64,000 bases of DNA. Origin: an uncultured Clostridia bacterium (lineage in GTDB: Bacteria; Bacillota; Clostridia; Christensenellales; Borkfalkiaceae). The DNA is taken from NCBI GenBank assembly GCA_944376295.1, contig CALWCE010000009.1, positions 1 through 64,000 on the forward strand, given 5' to 3'. Made by a program: the position numbers and the translations under genes. This document shows, in pieces, positions 61,187 to 64,000 of this stretch (positions are counted from its first letter, which is position 1; each line of letters opens with the position of its first letter). The notes beneath the pieces were generated by a model, which made no database searches, had not been told where the DNA came from, and worked only from the letters and a program-made list of their open reading frames with translations.

Positions 61187-62062
61187 TCACAGGCTGTCGG
61201 AGACGGAGATATAACCCTCATTCTCTGCGATGAGCTGGCCGGCATCGCTCATGATGAAGTCGATGAAGAGCTTGGCAGCCTCGGAGAGATCGTCCTCGCT
61301 CTTATAGACGATGTTGAAGGGTCTCGAAAGAGCATAGCTTTCGTTCTTGACGTTCTCGGCCGTTGCCTCGACGCCCTCGAACTTGACCGTCTTCACGGTA
61401 TCATCGATGGAACCCATGGAGATGTAGCCGATGGTGTTGGTGGTGCCGGCGGTAGAAATGACTTCCTTGACGCCGCCCGTGGACTGCTGGATCGTAACGC
61501 AGGCATTGAAAGTGAGAAGATCGCCGAGCTCATCGCCTGCAGCGCTCTTGATGAGGCTGTCGAATGCGTCGCGCGTGCCCGAACCGTCCTCACGGGAGAT
61601 GGCGTTGGTGATGGCGCCGATCGCCGTACCGTTTGCATAGAGCTGATAGACCTGATCGCTCGTCACATCGTCGAGATCGGCATCGGGGTTGACGACGAGC
61701 GCCACACCGTCGATCGCGATCTGCTTGGAGGTAACGCCCTGCTCGATCTCGCTGTCCTTGAGGGCACGGGAAGCCATACCGAAATCGTTCTTGCCGGCGA
61801 TCGCATCTGCAACGCCCGTACCCGAGTCACTCGTCTGGACGGTGATGTCCACATAGGGGTTGAAGGACTCGTACACGGAAGCGAGCTTCTCCATGAGGGG
61901 GGAGACGGAGGAGGAGCCGGAGATGTAGAGTTCTTCAACTTCTCTGCTCGTATCGCCGCCGGGGTTGTTGCCCTGATCGTCGCAGGCAGCGAACATCGCT
62001 GCACCCAGACCCATAACTGCCACGCAGGCGAGGCACGTTACTCTCTTCATTGCCTTAGTCAT
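61187..62062 (-). CDS. pstS: Phosphate-binding lipoprotein PstS
   Basis: This 291-residue periplasmic-type binding protein has a signal peptide with the lipobox GAAMFAAC. The phosphate-binding segments are ISGSSSVSPLMEKL, TSDSGTGVADAIAGKNDFGMASR and SREDGSGTRDAF. The ATG at 62062 follows AAGGAG. It leads the pst operon behind Pho-box-like repeats. No phoU, phoB or phoR is in the window. Confidence 0.95.
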   Translation of the reverse strand: MTKAMKRVTCLACVAVMGLGAAMFAACDDQGNNPGGDTSREVEELYISGSSSVSPLMEKLASVYESFNPYVDITVQTSDSGTGVADAIAGKNDFGMASRALKDSEIEQGVTSKQIAIDGVALVVNPDADLDDVTSDQVYQLYANGTAIGAITNAISREDGSGTRDAFDSLIKSAAGDELGDLLTFNACVTIQQSTGGVKEVISTAGTTNTIGYISMGSIDDTVKTVKFEGVEATAENVKNESYALSRPFNIVYKSEDDLSEAAKLFIDFIMSDAGQLIAENEGYISVSDSL

Positions 62063-62107
62063 AACTTGATTCTCCTTACAAATTGTTTTCTTTGTTTTGA
62101 CACGCAT

Positions 62108-62161
62108 ATCATAACAGCCCGATGTAATAAATTCCGCCTGTCACCTGTAATAAAGTTGTAA
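62108..62161 (-). promoter_or_regulatory. pstS promoter with Pho-box-like direct repeats
   Basis: TATGAT (62113-62108) is a fair -10 with no good -35. On the minus strand, TTACA occurs at 62161-62157, 62150-62146 and 62127-62123. The steps of 11 and 23 bp are about one and two helical turns, as in PhoP/PhoB boxes. Confidence 0.6.
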
Positions 62162-62241
62162 AAAAATCAGAAATTTTCCTTTTTTTCTCACCCGTTCCTC
62201 TCTTTTCTCCCCTATTTTGCCGCATTTTTCAAAAAGCAAAC

Positions 62242-62272
62242 AAAAAAGACCGCGCTTTTTTGCGCAGTCTTT
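62242..62272 (-). terminator. Terminator after folA
   Basis: AAAGACTGCGC (62272-62262) pairs with GCGCGGTCTTT (62255-62245), with TTT following on the minus strand. Confidence 0.8.
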
Positions 62273-62299
62273 GGAAAGTTCTGTATTTTGCCGCCGCCT

Positions 62300-62797
62300 T
62301 CAAAAAGGCTTGGGCGCACTGTTTTTGTAGGTGCAGAAGCGGAGGGTATATCCGTTGTCCTCCACGGGCTCCCCTTCCGCCGCGAGCACAAAGGCTTCCT
62401 CTTCGTCCAAATTCGGCACGAAGGTATCCGCCTTCCCGTCCGCCGCCACTTTGGTGACGTAGACTTCGCTGCAATAGGGCAAAAGCGCATTATAGACGCT
62501 CTCCCCGCCGATGACGAACACCTCATCCTCGGGATAGGTTTTCAGAAGCGCAAAGAGCTCATCGAGGCTCTTCGCCCCCACCGTGCCTTCTTTTGCCTCT
62601 TGGGAAGAGAGGACGATATTCACCCGCCCCTTCAAAGGCTGCCCGCCCGGGAAAGATTCGAGCGTCTTTCTCCCCATGACGACGACTTTGCCCTTCGTCG
62701 TCTCGCGGAAGAACTTCATATCTTTGGGCAGGGAAAACAAGAGCCCGTTGTCTTTCCCGATGCCCCATTTCTCGTCGGCGCAGAAGATCGCTCTCAT
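62300..62797 (-). CDS. folA: Dihydrofolate reductase
   Basis: This 165-residue enzyme reduces dihydrofolate with NADPH. It has AIFCADEKWGIGKDNGLLFSLPKDM, VVVMGRKTLESFPGGQPLKGR and FVIGGESVYNALLPYC. The ATG at 62797 overlaps the thyA stop by four bases, the common thyA-folA pair that recycles folate for dTMP synthesis. A terminator follows. Confidence 0.96.
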   Translation of the reverse strand: MRAIFCADEKWGIGKDNGLLFSLPKDMKFFRETTKGKVVVMGRKTLESFPGGQPLKGRVNIVLSSQEAKEGTVGAKSLDELFALLKTYPEDEVFVIGGESVYNALLPYCSEVYVTKVAADGKADTFVPNLDEEEAFVLAAEGEPVEDNGYTLRFCTYKNSAPKPF

Positions 62798-63624
62798 ATC
62801 GCCACCGGGATCCTGGTCTCGAGCTTGGTATATTCATACCCCTCGAGGCGGAAGCTGTCCACCGTGAAATCGTAAAAGTCCTTGACGGAGGGATCCACCC
62901 ACAGCTTGGGCGCGGGCTTGGGCTCGTTCTTTAATATCTCCTCCACGATGGGAAGATGGCGGTCGTAAAGGTGCGCGTCGGCGATGACGTGCACGAGCTC
63001 GCCTGCCTTCAGCCCGCTCACCTGCGCGAACATGATGAGGAGCACGGCGTACTGCACGACGTTCCAATTGTTGGCAGTGAGCATATCGTTGGAGCGCTGG
63101 TTGAGGATGCCGTTGAGCGTATCGCCCGAGACATTGAAGGTCATCGAATACGCGCAAGGGTAGAGGTGCATCTCGTGCAGGTCCTGAAAGTTATACAAGT
63201 TGGTGAGGATGCGGCGGGAAGCGGGATTGTGCTTTAAGTCGTAGAGCACCCTGTCGACCTGATCGAACTCCCCTTCCTTGTAGACCGCCTTCTGGGCGAG
63301 CTGATAACCGTACGCCTTTCCGATGGAGCCCGTTTCATCCGCCCAGCTGTCCCAGATATGCGAGTTGAGATCGCGGATGTTGTTGCTCTTCTTCTGCCAG
63401 ATCCATAAAATTTCGTCGATGCACGATTTGAACGCCGTCCTGCGGATGGTGAGGATGGGAAATTCTTCCTGCAAGTTGTAGCGGTTGACGATGCCGAATT
63501 TTTTGACGGTATGGGCGGGCGTGCCGTCCTCCCAGCGCGGGCGCACGGGAAGGTTTGTATCCCACACGCCGTTTTGCATGATGTCTTTGCAGTTTTGGAT
63601 GAAGAGAGTATCTGCCCTGCTCAT
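62794..63624 (-). CDS. thyA: Thymidylate synthase
   Basis: This 276-residue enzyme methylates dUMP to dTMP. The catalytic cysteine is in LYPCAYSMTFNVSGDTLNG and the substrate motif is NQRSNDMLTANNWNVVQYA. The QF of the usual PCHxxxQF is altered here (PCAYSMTF), a variant seen in some Firmicute ThyA proteins. The ATG at 63624 overlaps the gltX stop by four bases. Confidence 0.95.
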   Translation of the reverse strand: MSRADTLFIQNCKDIMQNGVWDTNLPVRPRWEDGTPAHTVKKFGIVNRYNLQEEFPILTIRRTAFKSCIDEILWIWQKKSNNIRDLNSHIWDSWADETGSIGKAYGYQLAQKAVYKEGEFDQVDRVLYDLKHNPASRRILTNLYNFQDLHEMHLYPCAYSMTFNVSGDTLNGILNQRSNDMLTANNWNVVQYAVLLIMFAQVSGLKAGELVHVIADAHLYDRHLPIVEEILKNEPKPAPKLWVDPSVKDFYDFTVDSFRLEGYEYTKLETRIPVAI

Positions 63625-64000
63625 GCTTCCTCCCTTGCGGCCTTGATGCGCGCCGCCGCCTCCTCTTCGCCTAAGATGTGAAGGATAGTCCAAAGATCGG
63701 GGGTGTTCGCGTGCCCCGTGACGGCGATGCGCAGCACTTCCGCAACGTCGGCAACGCTCCCCTTATAGGCGGATGGGTCTGCCTTATACGCCTTCATCTC
63801 GGCGGCAAAGCCGTTTTCTGCCGCCACTTCTTTGAGCTTTGCAAACCACACCTGCGCGTCGTCCCCGTGGTCGTAAGAGCTTAAATAGCTGTCGAGCAGC
63901 GCCCGCTTATCTTCGGGCGAGACGCGGTAGCTTTCGTGCGTCTCGGGGCGGGCGAAGAAGTACGAGATGACCCCCATCGCCTGGGAAGCCGTTATGAAGT
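63621..64000 (-). CDS. gltX: Glutamyl-tRNA synthetase, C-terminal part (partial)
   Basis: The open frame runs off the right edge, so only about 126 C-terminal residues are visible. They show the anticodon-binding domain: WFAKLKEVAAENGF, YKGSVADVAEVLRIAVTGHANTPDLW and ILGEEEAAARIKAA. The ATG at 63977 is internal and not the start. It leads the coupled gltX-thyA-folA run. Confidence 0.88.
   Translation of the reverse strand, partial: FITASQAMGVISYFFARPETHESYRVSPEDKRALLDSYLSSYDHGDDAQVWFAKLKEVAAENGFAAEMKAYKADPSAYKGSVADVAEVLRIAVTGHANTPDLWTILHILGEEEAAARIKAAREEA

Overview
The window looks like a spore-forming-lineage Firmicute of class Clostridia, probably an uncultured gut member given its moderately high GC and its plant-arabinan enzymes. 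The reasons are an eight-gene spoIIIA operon behind a textbook sigma-E promoter, an infC-rpmI-rplT operon with an attenuator-type leader, strong TTGACA/TATAAT promoters with 17-18 bp spacers, AGGAGG-type ribosome sites and the general gene repertoire. The genus cannot be fixed from sequence alone. Both window ends cut genes: the start of purA on the left and the 3' end of gltX on the right.

Region by region: 1-1,520 holds purA (5' tip), a zinc-ribbon Nudix hydrolase and a GNAT acetyltransferase. 1,561-5,780 (minus) holds infC-rpmI-rplT followed by a TrmH-type methylase, yebC and proA. 5,910-12,650 (minus) holds an esterase, a GH42 beta-galactosidase, asnS, proS and a DegV protein. 12,800-19,800 (plus) holds a phosphohexomutase, transketolase, a nitroreductase, a second DegV, an XRE-membrane regulator and an SmtB-like zinc sensor. 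19,856-25,313 holds metK, a radical-SAM protein, an ABC-F ATPase and a sialidase-fold glycosidase. 25,400-26,750 is an accessory patch with an orphan HicB-HTH protein, a small membrane protein and tRNA-Thr(CGT). 26,823-32,150 (minus) holds RNase J, an O-methyltransferase, a P-loop kinase, a U32 peptidase and a lipid kinase. 32,534-34,755 is serC-serA. 34,934-39,993 (minus) is asp23-nusB-folD-ispA-dxs-tlyA. 40,075-44,472 is spoIIIAA-AH. 44,595-47,198 is a large GH51 arabinofuranosidase with its own operator-like palindrome. 47,442-56,405 is an eight-gene exopolysaccharide operon supplying GDP-mannose. 56,651-58,300 is a leucine-rich-repeat lipoprotein. 58,516-62,062 is pstS, a fused pstC-pstA, and pstB behind Pho-box-like repeats. 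62,300-64,000 is gltX-thyA-folA.

The genes form coherent functional groups. GH42, GH51 and the sialidase-fold enzyme suggest intracellular use of imported plant arabinan/galactan oligosaccharides, since none carries an obvious signal peptide. ManA, a phosphohexomutase and ManC make GDP-mannose for the glycosyltransferases in the same operon. Dxs, IspA and TlyA sit with FolD and NusB in a common Firmicute arrangement.

The most unusual signals are: (1) a 28-bp, AT-rich, double-palindromic motif present three times in the same orientation, twice inside essential genes where it encodes the same peptide LHSTMSDI; (2) three genes whose strong promoter ends exactly 6 nt before the ATG, implying leaderless mRNAs; (3) a PstC-PstA fusion; (4) an orphan ArsR protein with an exact SmtB-type alpha-5 zinc-site pattern and a perfect operator. 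No CRISPR array, insertion sequence, prophage or recognisable defence island was seen.
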